A program made the position numbers and the translations under genes. The notes beneath the pieces were generated by a model that did no database searches, had not been told where the DNA came from, and saw nothing but the letters and a program-made list of their open reading frames with translations. This document shows, piece after piece, positions 10,021 through 19,020 of a DNA stretch of 64,000 bases. The stretch lies in the NCBI RefSeq assembly GCF_023856365.1, contig NC_064541.1, positions 23,476,214-23,540,213 of the forward strand. Direction: 5' to 3'. The stretch is from Brienomyrus brachyistius (lineage: Eukaryota; Chordata; Actinopteri; Osteoglossiformes; Mormyridae). Position 1 is the first letter of the stretch; each line of letters opens with the position of its first letter.

Positions 10021-12220
10021 GGATAAAGGAAAACTTGGAATTGTATGCTTGGAAATTAAGACAATTATTGACATTCTTTAATGACAATCAAACTGTACAC
10101 ATGGATGTACATTGTCAGTGATCCACTGTGAGCATGCATTTCTAGCTTTGGTGGCAGCAATGGTGTTCTTGGCCATCACTATACTTTGGAATTCTTCATA
10201 TTTTCTTTTTTCTTGCATTTAAATATGTGGCCCTATTGCTGTCCATATTTATGTAACTGGCTGAGCGTTGCACACGGCACGTTTTTATGTGGACGCGCTC
10301 AGGAAGTGATCATGGTTTCAGTAAGAAAATATGGCTCAACACAGATTGCTAACACTTAGCATCTTGATCTCATATCGCGTGTTAGGTTTTGCTAAGATAA
10401 AACTTTTGTTCTAAAAGCAATACAGTACACTATTTTGTTTGTTGGTTAAATTAAAAGATATATTGTTTAACACTGACTTTCTTAATGTTTGACATTAATC
10501 TACACAGTGAACTGATTCTCCAAGAATTGTTCTAAAATGATGTTTCAGCAAAATTAAATCAAGTTAAAACTGAATCAAAGCGAAATTGGGCACTCGTAAA
10601 TCGAAACTGGATTGAATTGTGAGGTCAGGGCTGATTACCAGCACGAACTAGGACCCTTGTTAAAATTGAGCATTATGTTGGCAAAGGGAGGTTGCATGAA
10701 ATACTACATCCACATGTGCCAATATTGTGGCATATGTGGTTTTTCTTTTTTTCTAGAATGTCCTACTCACTTAAGCATTGAATTTTTCTAAAAGAAATTC
10801 AGCTAATTCATCAGAAACACATGTTTTGTAACCTTTTTATACTAATTTTTATGGAAGGTGCCAATAATTCTGGAGGGCACTGTATATTCATTTAAAACAT
10901 TTCACTTCCCTTACCGAAAATTGTTAATTTTATTTTGATATTATAAAAGTGAAGTCCACCAAAAAAGACCATGCTTGTCAATAACCTTTTTATGTCCCAA
11001 AGCCTTAATCCAACACTGGGAAAGCTGTTCTGTTATTAAAAAAATATATAAAATCACTACACTCCAAATTCACTATACATACTACCAGTAAAAAGGTTTT
11101 GCACACTGAGATTTTCTATATTTCCAGGTTACTTATTTAATATTTACTAAAAATACTCTCAATAATCTTTGCTAACAATAAAATTTACAGTATGTTCATC
11201 AGTTCATGACCTTCATTAGCAAGAAAATTGCACATCTTTGATTAATCAAGGTAACCTCCTCTAGAAGTTATAACAGCAGAGAAAACGAGGCATTTTTTCT
11301 ACAAGGGACATTACATGCTGCTGTGTTTCACTGGATGATAAGTTAAGCTGTACATTTAAAATTCTAGGACAGCCTAGAATGTAACTAGGCCATCACCACC
11401 AAACCAGTTAATAAAATGTCAGACACGCAACATTACATACTTATTCTTTCCATGTTATGAAAGAAACTGGTATTATTTGACTTATTTTCATTTATAGTTG
11501 TTCACTCAACTTTCCAAGGCTTAACAAAAATAAGAAATCTGTAGTTTATTAAATAAGTGGAAAAAGGGTAAAAACCTGTCTCTTCATCTTCATTCCACCA
11601 TGGTCGAGGCGCCCCAGTAGTATTTGCTGGGTTTTGGAGCACCTTCCCCAAACTGTCCAACCCACTGGTATGATTTGTGCCACCCAAATCCACAGAGTCA
11701 TCAGAGATGGACTGCAAAGAATGAAGCATAAATATGTTATGCCTAACTAGTGAATACATGCATCGCTGTAAGTGAAAAAACAGCACTCCACTTTGACACT
11801 GTAACCATGAAAACTAAAAAGTCTTTTAAAACAAAGTAAAATCACTTCAATATTCTATGAAATGTGTAAGATACATATCAAAATAACTCTTACTACCATA
11901 GAGCATGTTGTTTTAAACAGTTAAAGATGAAAAATTAAAGCTACCAAGAATTCCATTTTAGATGCAAACTGCAAAAACTTATGGATAAAAATGAATCTGA
12001 CTTAAAGCTTAAACATAAGAATAAATTACTTACAAATATTTCTAATCTACGGATGCCAAACGAGAATTAAAATAGAAAACTGGAAGATGAATGGGAGGAG
12101 AAATGCGATACATTTTAATTAACACTTTACAGTAAAAAAAAAGCCTAGCAAAATACTTACCTCTTTTAAAAACAACTCAAACTGGTCGTCCAGCTCTTTC
12201 TTGGTGAGTCGGTGGGACAT
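726..12220 (-). CDS. cep162: cep162 (centrosomal protein 162), 5' portion, eight coding exons, partial
   Basis: CEP162 is a coiled-coil microtubule-associated protein of centrioles and the ciliary transition zone, needed for transition-zone assembly and ciliogenesis (known for the family). Here the coding exons on the minus strand are 12220-12161, 11711-11576, 4416-4237, 2273-2084, 1787-1723, 1605-1544, 1030-1000 and 854-726, which is 853 nt or about 284 codons with every junction in phase. The product starts MSHRLTKKELDDQFELF. It contains blocks recalled from vertebrate CEP162: SISDDS near residue 21, a PWW motif, GLDTLDEE, a TIDYSKLNRELDS block, NYSEDFEDE and HDSLDS. This region is acidic and low-complexity. 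The long C-terminal coiled coils of the roughly 1400-residue family protein lie beyond position 1. The start codon begins the conserved KEELD-type N terminus. The 5' UTR extent is not resolved. The identification is strong from the ordered exon matches, though it was made from memory of the family and not from a search. Confidence 0.9.
1000..1030 (-). CDS. cep162: cep162 coding exon 7 (31-nt microexon)
   Basis: A 31-nt microexon between the acceptor TGTTCGCAG and the donor GTAAAA. It enters in phase 0 and leaves in phase 1, exactly what exons 6 and 8 require. It encodes KISRPGMLAK, matching the KIS..GMLAN segment recalled from the mammalian protein. The phase closure and the protein match together support a real exon despite its size. 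Confidence 0.78.
1544..1605 (-). CDS. cep162: cep162 coding exon 6
   Basis: A 62-nt exon with acceptor TTCTCCAG and donor GTTTGT. It encodes TLNYSEDFEDELGGKEAQDE. The YSEDFEDE core corresponds to YSDDFEDE in mammalian CEP162. It ends in phase 0. Confidence 0.87.
1723..1787 (-). CDS. cep162: cep162 coding exon 5
   Basis: A 65-nt exon with acceptor TTTACAG and donor GTGAGT. It completes the split Lys codon and encodes NAEKIVTELESKKSHEFKSMP. It leaves in phase 1, matching the two-base entry of exon 6. Confidence 0.8.
2084..2273 (-). CDS. cep162: cep162 coding exon 4
   Basis: A 190-nt exon with acceptor GTGTTTAG and donor GTAATG. It carries the most diagnostic CEP162 block: GLDTLDEEKEKAHFF followed by an acidic stretch and IDYSKLNRELDS. 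It leaves with two bases of a split codon that is completed by the next exon. Confidence 0.9.
2395..2545 (+). mobile_element. LINE 3' end with ATGG/ATT tail
   Basis: Short residual coding similarity (WASLLRLLP, then a PDP motif) is followed by AAAATGGATGGATGG and an ATT microsatellite. This is the usual 3' terminus of a widespread fish non-LTR element. It is 5'-truncated and lies inside cep162 intron 3. Confidence 0.5.
2927..3893 (+). repeat. Direct repeat pair flanking a MITE-like insert
   Basis: About 95 bp at 2927-3025 recurs at 3799-3893. Both contain AGGTGCCACCA, CTTTCCTCCATGATGAATAC, a purine-rich run and CGTCATTTCATT. The 770 bp between them include a block from about 3137 to 3755 with TAGGGATG-type ends in inverted orientation, suggesting a non-autonomous hAT-like element. 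All of it is intronic to cep162. Confidence 0.55.
3940..4140 (-). mobile_element. SINE-like element with B-box-like motif
   Basis: On the minus strand the sequence contains GTTCAAATCC, a good B-box of a tRNA-type internal promoter. It is followed by a body with GGCCCCTGCCCACAATTG and GGAGATTTCCCTGTGGG. The A box is weak. It probably is a SINE in intron 3 of cep162, family not identified. Confidence 0.4.
4237..4416 (-). CDS. cep162: cep162 coding exon 3
   Basis: A 180-nt exon between the acceptor TAGTTTCAG (4418-4417) and the donor GTAAGT (4236). It enters and leaves in phase 1. It encodes a Lys/Glu-rich segment with RKSQRKSQSIQEED, resembling the KKTSQ..EIEEES region of the mammalian protein. 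Confidence 0.87.
5243..5560 (+). mobile_element. Non-autonomous DNA transposon remnant (ATCAGCCATAACATTA end)
   Basis: Begins with TATACAATGATCAGCCATAA, a terminal sequence seen in many fish DNA elements. Conserved internal phrases follow: GTCATGGACTCCACAAGACC, GTTTTGGAGATGCTCTGA and TTGCCCATTT. The opposite end is missing, so the copy is truncated. It lies in cep162 intron 2. Confidence 0.5.
6405..6640 (+). mobile_element. L2-like LINE reverse transcriptase fragment
   Basis: The plus strand reads FSLAFNTIIPQQLVAKLRML and then LDFLT, the conserved palm region of fish L2/jockey-type reverse transcriptases. It is followed by a GSPQGCVL-like remnant and ends at about 6632, where a TAGGGCTGCAACAAAG hAT-type end abuts it. 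Frames are broken and the copy is dead. Confidence 0.55.
6632..6725 (+). mobile_element. hAT-type terminal fragment
   Basis: TAGGGCTGCAACAAAGGACT is followed by the AT-rich GTCGAC/ATCGATTATT motifs that recur in the ends of fish hAT elements. It is short and lacks a partner end. Similar motif content appears on the minus strand near 600-640. Confidence 0.4.
6770..7035 (+). pseudogene. BEL/Pao-type pol fragment with YVDD
   Basis: The plus strand encodes FYVDDGLKSLPTEEAAKKF, with the YVDD catalytic motif at 6826-6837, interrupted by a stop. Further on it reads EAFPSEDHAIKFKDLDL. This order (YVDDGLKS, then a hydrophobic stretch, then EDRAKxxxDLDL) is the signature of BEL/Pao reverse transcriptases. 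No LTRs or other domains are visible nearby, so it is an isolated fragment in cep162 intron 2. Confidence 0.55.
7805..7865. repeat. (AT)n microsatellite
   Basis: An alternating TA run, interrupted once near 7818-7826, in cep162 intron 2. The small ORF through it is an artefact of the repeat. Confidence 0.9.
8815..9065 (+). mobile_element. Possible hAT remnant
   Basis: The stretch starts TTAGGGCTTGCATGATATG and carries a degraded BED-like reading (KYHFDTKEPADLSAADTSSV). Several stops and shifts are present. The call is weak and rests on phrase resemblance only. Confidence 0.25.
9977..10019. repeat. (TG)n microsatellite
   Basis: An uninterrupted run of TG of about 43 bp in cep162 intron 2. 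The overlapping Val/Cys-repeat ORFs are products of the repeat. Confidence 0.95.
10640..10886 (+). mobile_element. Tc1-like transposon 3' end
   Basis: Post-transposase sequence of fish Tc1 elements is recognisable: AAAGGGAGGTTGCATGAA and GTGCCAATATTGTGGCA. The right terminal repeat GGTGCCAATAATTCTGGAGG and GCACTGTAT end it. The 5' part is missing. It is intronic to cep162. Confidence 0.6.
11576..11711 (-). CDS. cep162: cep162 coding exon 2
   Basis: The acceptor is TTTGCAG just above 11711 and the donor is GTTTTT at 11575. The 136-nt exon enters in phase 0 and leaves in phase 1. It encodes SISDDSVDLG and ends with a PRPWWNEDEE segment that corresponds to the PWW-ITEDD block of CEP162. It is followed by the largest intron seen here, 7159 bp, which is filled with repeats. 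Confidence 0.87.
12161..12220 (-). CDS. cep162: cep162 coding exon 1
   Basis: Twenty codons from the ATG at 12220, ending in phase 0 at ...AAAGAG followed by the donor GTAAGT (12160 downward). It encodes the acidic TKKELDDQFELFLKE N terminus characteristic of CEP162. The intron that follows is 449 bp. Confidence 0.88.
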
Positions 12221-13030
12221 GATTCTTAAACCTCAAGCACACCTTCAAACATAGTAGAACATAAAAACAGTTACATTATTGTACAGGTAAGGCTGCAATG
12301 TTAGTGGATAATTTTGTCAGAGCTTTTAGCACATTGCAGTTTGTTTTACTAATGCTTTGTATCTAATGAACCAGTTATATATATTATAGGCAAGGTATGT
12401 CGCGCAAAACTGCGATACAAAAATCAAGTGATGATGTTGGTTTCCCTTTTCTTTTATACAATTACCATGTACGTTTTGATCGCATTACAATGTTTTTCAA
12501 CAAAACACTTTAGCTAGTTAAATAAAAGCGTACTTCTGCCAACCGTATTTACCTACCATAACTATCGAAATCAGTGAAATTTTTCATCTTTCTGTACAGG
12601 GAAATCGCTGTTAAATATTATTTCATAAGACAACGTTGTTACATTAGGGATCCAATCTATCGAATATTCATACGCGTAAAACTATCCCAAAATACAGCAA
12701 TGTATATTTACAAACATACATCCTTCCCGCCATAGCAACCGGGCTTGTATCTCTAAGTATTATTAGTGCACTAGTTCTCTTTTTCTGCGATTTCGTTTTA
12801 TTTGAGCCTGATTAAAAGTTGCATACTGACATCTGCTGCACAGGAGTGATAATTACACCCCGCCTGAAATCGTGCTACAGTTTTGAAAACTTTTTAACTA
12901 TCTGCATTTATTAACATTTATGAGCTACATATTTTAGATTCCTAAGAATGCAGTGTCTGCCAATTTCCTAAGGAACTGGGGTTAAGGGTCTTGCTTAAAT
13001 GCTCAATTGTGAAATCACTGTGTCAGCTGT
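12221..13030. other. cep162 upstream region
   Basis: AT-rich and without ORFs or recognised repeats. It should contain the cep162 5' UTR and promoter. Apart from the X-box-like site at 12726, the only note is a slightly more CG-containing patch at about 12650-12750. No TATA box is placed convincingly. Confidence 0.4.
12726..12739 (+). promoter_or_regulatory. X-box-like RFX site upstream of cep162
   Basis: The sequence CCCGCCATAGCAAC fits the ciliary X-box layout of two half sites around a 2-nt spacer. The right half AGCAAC is a perfect RGYAAC. The left half CCCGCC matches four of six positions of GTNRCC. It lies about 510 bp upstream of the cep162 start codon, where a promoter is expected. 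RFX control of ciliary genes is established; the assignment here is inference. Confidence 0.4.
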
Positions 13031-13466
13031 CAATATTAATACATTCCTGGAGCTGGTCCCTGACACTGTGATACACTTTAGCACACAAATCCCTGTTAGC
13101 ATCAATGTCCACAACATCAAACTCCTTCAATTCATCCACTGTGTGGGGCTTCATCTCAAAAACCCTCTCCTTTGCTATACCCCAAAAAAAAAGTCCATGG
13201 ATGTCAGGTCGGGTGAATGTGGTGGCCAGTCAATGCTGCCACGTCACCTGATTCAACAATGTAGAAGGTTAACTAAAATGTTTCACACTGTCAGGGACAG
13301 GCTCCAGGAATGTATGTGGATAGAGAACATTTTTAACACATAAGACACTAAGCATGACCCAATCAGTACTGTAAAATTAAAACTGAATACATAGTTTTAA
13401 AAATAATGTAAAATAAAAGCTTAACTTTGTAAAATAATTGTATATTTACTTTTGGTCCACCCTGTA
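13030..13466 (-). pseudogene. Mariner-like transposase C-terminus with inverted partial copy
   Basis: Read on the minus strand, about 13262-13030 encodes WPPHSPDLTSMDFFFWG and further on VYHSVRDQLQECIN, the C-terminal part of a DDE transposase of the mariner-like type. A run of A/T in the middle shifts the frame. At 13279-13318 the plus strand carries a second, inverted copy of the last motif (FHTVRDRLQECM). The sequence ends at about 13466 with GGTCCACCCTGTAGG, a typical element terminus. The copy is not functional. Confidence 0.55.
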
Positions 13467-13471
13467 GGGTA

Positions 13472-13562
13472 AACATACCATTTAAGCTCACATACCCTTT
13501 AAGCTCACAAACCATTTAAGCTCACATAACCTTTAAGTTCACATACCCTTTAAGCATAATAC
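13472..13562 (+). repeat. Short tandem repeat, 17-20 bp unit
   Basis: About five imperfect copies of TTTAAGCTCACATACC occur back to back, directly after the transposon terminus at 13466. Related TTTAAGCTC words reappear near 14212-14240. Confidence 0.7.
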
Positions 13563-14829
13563 CATCTTTGAGCTCAAATTACTTAAAGAAAAAACAAGTC
13601 ATCCTCCTGCTTGTTGTCTGAACCAATCAATGCATTTGTTACTAAACACTTCCAGTAATTTTCAATGAATCATGTAATTGCATACTCTGATACTGTATAA
13701 GCATGCATGTCTTCACACTTCCTGTCGGATTATTTTAAAGCCGGCCAGAAGAGGACTTTCATGAACTCACATTTTTTATGGATTTAAACCTGTATTTTGC
13801 TTAACTATCACTAGTCATTGCAAAATTCAGAGATTAATGTTTATAACCATGCCTAGTATAACTTGGAACTTGGATGTCTGAAATAGTTACAGTTAAATCA
13901 AAAGATTGTTTTAGAGACATAGCACAGGAACCACAGTATGCAGTCAGCATTCTAGCCATATAAGACTGTGTGCTACACCAACATACCTATCTTAAGTAAT
14001 TCATATAATTGTAAAGTGAGCGTAATGGGTACAGTACTATAAAAACCAGAGTATGACATCAACAAAGAAAAGTATAATTTAAGACATTATCAAGACTGCT
14101 TGTTCATATTTAATATATGAACTTGTATAACCTTGATCATTTAATATTTGGCAAAAATTGTACTTAAAATATCATATAATATGTTTTTAATCAAAAATTG
14201 TTGCTATTCCTTTTAAGCTCAATGTGCTCCCTTTAAACTCATTTACATTGAACGTCTATGTGAATATTTCATGAACAGACTTTAAACATTCACTAGTGGT
14301 TTTCATTTTACGATGATATTTAGAAAATTATTAATACATTATTTTCACAGCCATAAGATGAAAAATAGAAAAAGAAACAAAACAATCAAAGAAGGAAAGA
14401 AGGAAAACATGAAAAAGAAACTAGATGCAGATGCAAAGAAAACAATAACACAGAAACCCAAGATAACAGACAGAAAACATCCCAGTTTACCCAACCTTTG
14501 TACTGCGTGGTTATTTTCACATCACCACCAGAATATTACATTGGGTCCACACCCCTTGAAGGAGAAAACTATGATGAAATTTCTGACTAGAGGCCCAAAT
14601 AATATATTAATATATGTCCTTCTTGTGAGAGAGAAAACTGAAAATGTTCAGAAAAAAATTCTTTCTGTGCAAGGTAAAATTAAATGGTGCAGGATCCTTC
14701 TATACTTAAGTAACTAGAAAGAGGTTGAAAAGAGTATATGGTTTGTTACTTGCTGTGAAAAGTAGTATAGATAGATAGATAGTGTGTCTGCTTCTGTGTA
14801 TTTGTGCGTGTGTGTGTGTGTGTGTGTAT

Positions 14830-15071
14830 TAGTGATGCCTGGGTCGGCTGTTTTTAACACCCGCCCAAACCGACCCACCTGGAGATCCAAACTGCCCCAC
14901 CCAACCCGCAAAAATACGTGTGGATAGCATACTTAATCACGTTTTGATCGATAATGAAATGCGTTTTGTAACTTTTTGGCCTGCTCGCCCACCAGCACCC
15001 ACGATATTTTAAAAATGTCTGCCCCAAAACCGCCCGCACCCGCGGGTCACAGGTCAACCCGCGCATCACTA
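14830..15071 (+). mobile_element. hAT-type MITE inside a TG repeat
   Basis: The element is 242 bp with ends TAGTGATGC and GCATCACTA. Inverted GC-rich subterminal sequences built of CCCGCC/GGGTCG motifs follow. It is flanked by 8-bp GTGTGTAT and GTGTGTGT, as expected for a hAT target duplication within a microsatellite. It has no coding capacity. Confidence 0.7.
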
Positions 15072-15159
15072 GTGTGTGTGTGTGTGTGTGTGTATAGCAC
15101 CACAGCACAATTTTTTCAATTTCTGGGTGGGTGTACATCTGTGAATAATATTGTTTTTC

Positions 15160-15605
15160 ACAAACTACAGCCTGGTTCTTGCTAACTGCAGCCTGGTTCT
15201 TCTCTGTTTCTCATTAATGAAGGGCTTTATCCTTGCTTTTTTGGAATTTCAGTCCCGCTTCTAGGAGCCTGATACAAACTGTCCTAGCAGTGCACTTCAC
15301 ATCTGCACTTAATGTTTCCCATTCTTTTTGAAGGTCACTTGATGTCATGCTATGAATCATGAGAAACTGTCAGATAAGTTAACGACCATCTCTGGCATTA
15401 GAATGTCGCTTCCGCCCTTTACCTGGCTGCTTTCTGGTCATTCCCAGTGTCTCCTGCTTCACCTTGTTCTTGTGTACTGCTGTCTTAGAAATTTTGAACC
15501 AAGAAGCAACCTGCCACCAAAACCATGATTAAACCAGGATTTAAAATGCAGATTTGTTTAAAAATACAGAGTGGTCTCTTAATTTTTTCCGCAGTTGTAT
15601 GATCA
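15160..15605 (-). mobile_element. Tc1-like deletion derivative, copy A
   Basis: Colinear with the element at 32366-32900 over about 430 bp. Shared phrases include GCAGCCTGGTTCTTC, CTTCTAGGAGCCTGATACAA and TTAATGTTTCCCA. The right end AGAGTGGTCTCTTAATTTTT followed by GCAGTTGTATG is a Tc1-type terminal repeat. The minus strand retains only N-terminal transposase words. The left terminal repeat is not clear. Confidence 0.6.
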
Positions 15606-16062
15606 ATACTATATGACAAAATTAGTTTGAATCATACTCCTCTCTGCATATAATCTATTCTAATGACTTGTTGTTTGATTTTAATGATCTGGTATTTCTA
15701 TTGTCTATCTTTAAGTAAAAAAACATTTCAATGACATCTAAATAATTTTTTTAAAGAAATGATCATTTTAGATACAACATATTGTTGTGAGCTTATTTGG
15801 AACAGGGGTATTCTTAAAGGGTACAAAATTTACCCATTAAGCACAGCCAGACTTTTTTGCATTTAAAGATGCATGTTTTTATTATAAATCACAGAAGTAT
15901 TTAAATTAAGTTAAATATTGTTGTATGAGAGATTCATATTTTAACGTCACATATCCTCTTGAAAGCAATGTCTTATGCTCTCAAAATGTATCAGTGTAAA
16001 TTTAGGTGAGCTTAATACGTACATTCATCCTATGTTTGTTTATTTATTTGTTTCTCTGCTTG

Positions 16063-16340
16063 TGTGATGCCCGGCTCGTACACTCCTCGTGTGTGCCACG
16101 CCCCCCTGATTATCCACGTGTGCTTCCCTGATCGTACCCAGCTGTGTCTAGTTATTTTGATCAGTCCTGTCTATTTCAGTCCGTGTCTTACCTCAATTCC
16201 TCGTCTGTCATTGATGTTAGTTGACGTTTGATGTATCCTGGTCCCCGTCTTTTGATTAAACCCCGTTTACCCCTTATTCTGCCTGCCTACTTCCCGCCTG
16301 CACGCTCGATCGCCCGCTTTTAATCGCCGCGATCGTGACA
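16063..16340 (+). repeat. Solo LTR-like element
   Basis: A 278-bp GC-rich block begins TGTGATGCCCGGCTCG and ends CGCGATCGTGACA (TG...CA). It contains GTGTGCCACGCCCCCCTGAT and an ATTAAA polyadenylation-like signal. It resembles the LTR fragment on the minus strand at 35455-35606 (GTGTGCTACGCCCCCCTCGT). No clear target duplication was found, so solo LTR is the most likely but not the only reading. Confidence 0.5.
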
Positions 16341-16989
16341 TTTTGTTTGTTTTAATTAAACACACTTGCAACTATTTGTGACCTTATAACACAAATGGCT
16401 TTGACATCATCAGTTACTTTCTGGCATAAAATAAAACCTAATGACATGTTTAACCTCACTAACTTTGAAGTCCATTGATATCTAAGCAATGAAAATTGAA
16501 ACTGCAGAGTAAAATAAACCTCATTTGTTCATTTTAATGTTTACACACGTTTTATTTGACTGATAGTTGGGCCAAACAACTGCAACAAAAGCCTTAGACT
16601 TGGTTCTGGAGCTTTCCTATTCCACTGGACTGTATGCACTATTTTGTTAATGTGCATACTGTATAGCACAATGGTCAGGACTTCAAAATAATCATATTCT
16701 ATGATTTTAAACTCAAGCTCAAGAAATTATACATCTCTCTACAACAGATACAGTAGGTACATTGGTTAGCTAATTTTTTCATTACTTCAATAAATCCCTA
16801 CAATTGTATCTAACCTCACTTGGGGAAAAATAAAAGCTCACAAAATATCCCCATGATAAAACCAGGATGATAAATAGAACAAAGAAATAATAAAGTGAGC
16901 CTGAAACTGTGAAACAGCAGTACAACAAAGAAAATTAGAGAAACAGGATACTGGATATTGCAGTTAAGTTACTCCTCAATTTGTTTGGA

Positions 16990-19020
16990 CACAGTAGTTA
17001 GGCTACACATCTGCTTCTTTGCACCCAGCCAGTTACTTAAACAGACAAGCCGGTTTACATTATCAGACAACAGGGAAGCTCGCTTTTTCTGCATAAAATG
17101 CCCAGAAAGAGGAAATAACCTCCCACACGGTACTCATGCGGCAGGTGTTGCCAAGTACTTGCGTGTTGGGCAGGCCAGCTTGCTTTCTGCTCCTTCACGT
17201 CTGAACCACCATTGCTGGAGACAGTCCTCCACACCAATAGCAGGCTCTGCCATGTAGCGCTCCTGTAATTTCTCATTAGAGTCTTCCTCTTCATCAAAGT
17301 CAGACTCTGAAGCATCCATGAGAGCTCTGCTTTTCTTATGCAGCTCAGACATCTCGGGTTGCTCTGACTATGCATGCTTCCCCTCTCTGAGCATAGCACA
17401 GATCAAACCCCACACCTTAGCCCTCTCAGCTCAGCAAAGGACACTTAAGGTCCTTAATATTAAGATCAAGTGCTATTGCAATCCTCAGCCATGTGATGTT
17501 CATGAATTTCCCAATGCAATAGACCTCACTCTCACTTAAAACACTCACTCTTTACAGGCTAATTACTTTCTCTCCATGATTCAGACAGACACACACACAC
17601 ACACAACTTTGTGGGGACATTCATTTCTATGGTTATAACCCTAATCCTAACAGAGACAACCTTTACAGTGCCTGACCCTAACTTAAATATTTTAGCTTTT
17701 TGATTGCATTCACAGATTTTTATATAACTGAGGTTATATATAACTTGTCAGCTTTAAGGTGCCCCAGTTTAAATGGGCTGTCTTCGTTCATTTACATTTA
17801 GCTCAGACTAAATTAAATCCGTTAAGATATCCGGCTAAGCAAAAAAATCCAGCTTAGTGATACAGGTCCCTGGTTCCCACAATGTGATAATTACAAAAGC
17901 ACACACACATTTCTGACAAACCCCAGACAGACTATCAATAAGAGAGTTTCAGTAAATTACCTGCAAGGCTCCAGCACAGTCTACAACTTCTGCAGTTCAT
18001 CCAGCTCAGCTGCTGTTGGCATAGCAGTGTTAGTGTTGTGTAGTGCCAGTGTAACTATAACTGGTTGTTAATTTCTCAGAATTTGCTTTATTATGTCCAG
18101 GATAGAGTTCCATCTTGTTGATATATCCTGTATGAAAGGCTCGGTCTTCAGCCATGTGCAATTTACTGTTGTTCTGTCTCTGTAACATTTGCTGGACTGT
18201 GTTTAAAATGTCCAACAACCTTTCTGCATTTTGCTAATGCAATGTGAAACGAACTGTTCTGCAAAAACAGTACGCAATGCAAGACAAATGTTCAAATAGC
18301 AGTTGTTTGGCTGCTGCTATCACGTTCCAAGCACTATCAGGGGTGAGTGTGCTGACTTTAGGTTCAGTGTTCCACTGTTTTGCTACTTGCATAAACGGCT
18401 TGGCACATGCTTAAGCAAAATGCCTCTCCTTTGTCTTCATAACAGTCAATGCATGCAACCGAAGTTCCCACTGCTTATTCAAATAATGCGCTGTTACCCT
18501 AAGGTGTCTGTGATTGTGAAGTTCAATAATCCCTAGTGAGAGCAACCATCCTAATCTCTTCCAGCTCCTTCAGTACTTTTGATCTTTTGTCATCATGTAA
18601 CTTGTGCATCTTCAATACATTGATATCGCTGGATGGCAATTCATAACTGCAGTCATTGGAGGCGAATTGAATTATTTCACACAAACTTTCATCCTCGCGA
18701 ATGTTAATTACCTTGAAAACTTTAGCCACCCATTTATTTATTGCTGTAGCAAACTTCCTGCTTGTTGGTTTATCCATGGGTTTCCTTTGCACAGTTTTGC
18801 TAACGAAATTGTCTGTATTTGGTGTGTTTCTGGCTAGCAAATGGTATTTTGGACTAGATATACTTTGGTGGAAACTGAAGTAACATCAACAGTAACTGTA
18901 AATAACTTTAGTTTTGTCAGTAGACCCATCTGACTGGGCTTGCTGCTGAACTTGCCATTCAAAGTACATTTTTCTTTGTCCATTGTTATTTGCTAGCTAC
19001 TATCCGACTCAACCCGCATT
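16990..19020 (-). pseudogene. Degraded hAT transposase gene
   Basis: The minus strand carries ordered hAT transposase pieces. Near 18840-18523 an N-terminal segment reads KPMDKPTSRKFATAINKWV, the start of the RNase-H-like region. Near 18200-18030 lies middle sequence. Near 17352-17037 the hATC dimerisation region includes DCLQQWWFRR, KLACPTRKYLATPAA and, in another frame, KKRASLLSDNVNRL. Multiple frameshifts and stops separate them. Short ORFs elsewhere in the interval are shadows. Confidence 0.6.
17597..17765 (+). repeat. GTGGGGACA repeat family, copy 1
   Basis: Preceded by a CA run. It contains TTGTGGGGACATTCATTTCT and a fragment of the AACCCTAATCC block. The TTTTTGATTGCATTCACAGA block and TTATATAACTGAGGTTA follow. 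The downstream GTCCCCACA end is truncated. Sister copies are at 26597, 41625, 49165 and 50275. Confidence 0.6.

Noticed and set aside
12999..13343. 114-codon plus-strand ORF as a host gene
   Set aside because: Most of it is antisense to a mariner-like transposase remnant and its end is the inverted copy of that same remnant.
14313..14717. 134-codon plus-strand ORF, Lys-rich
   Set aside because: AT-rich with a random-like composition, no domain, no splice or promoter context. Its length is within chance for A-rich DNA.
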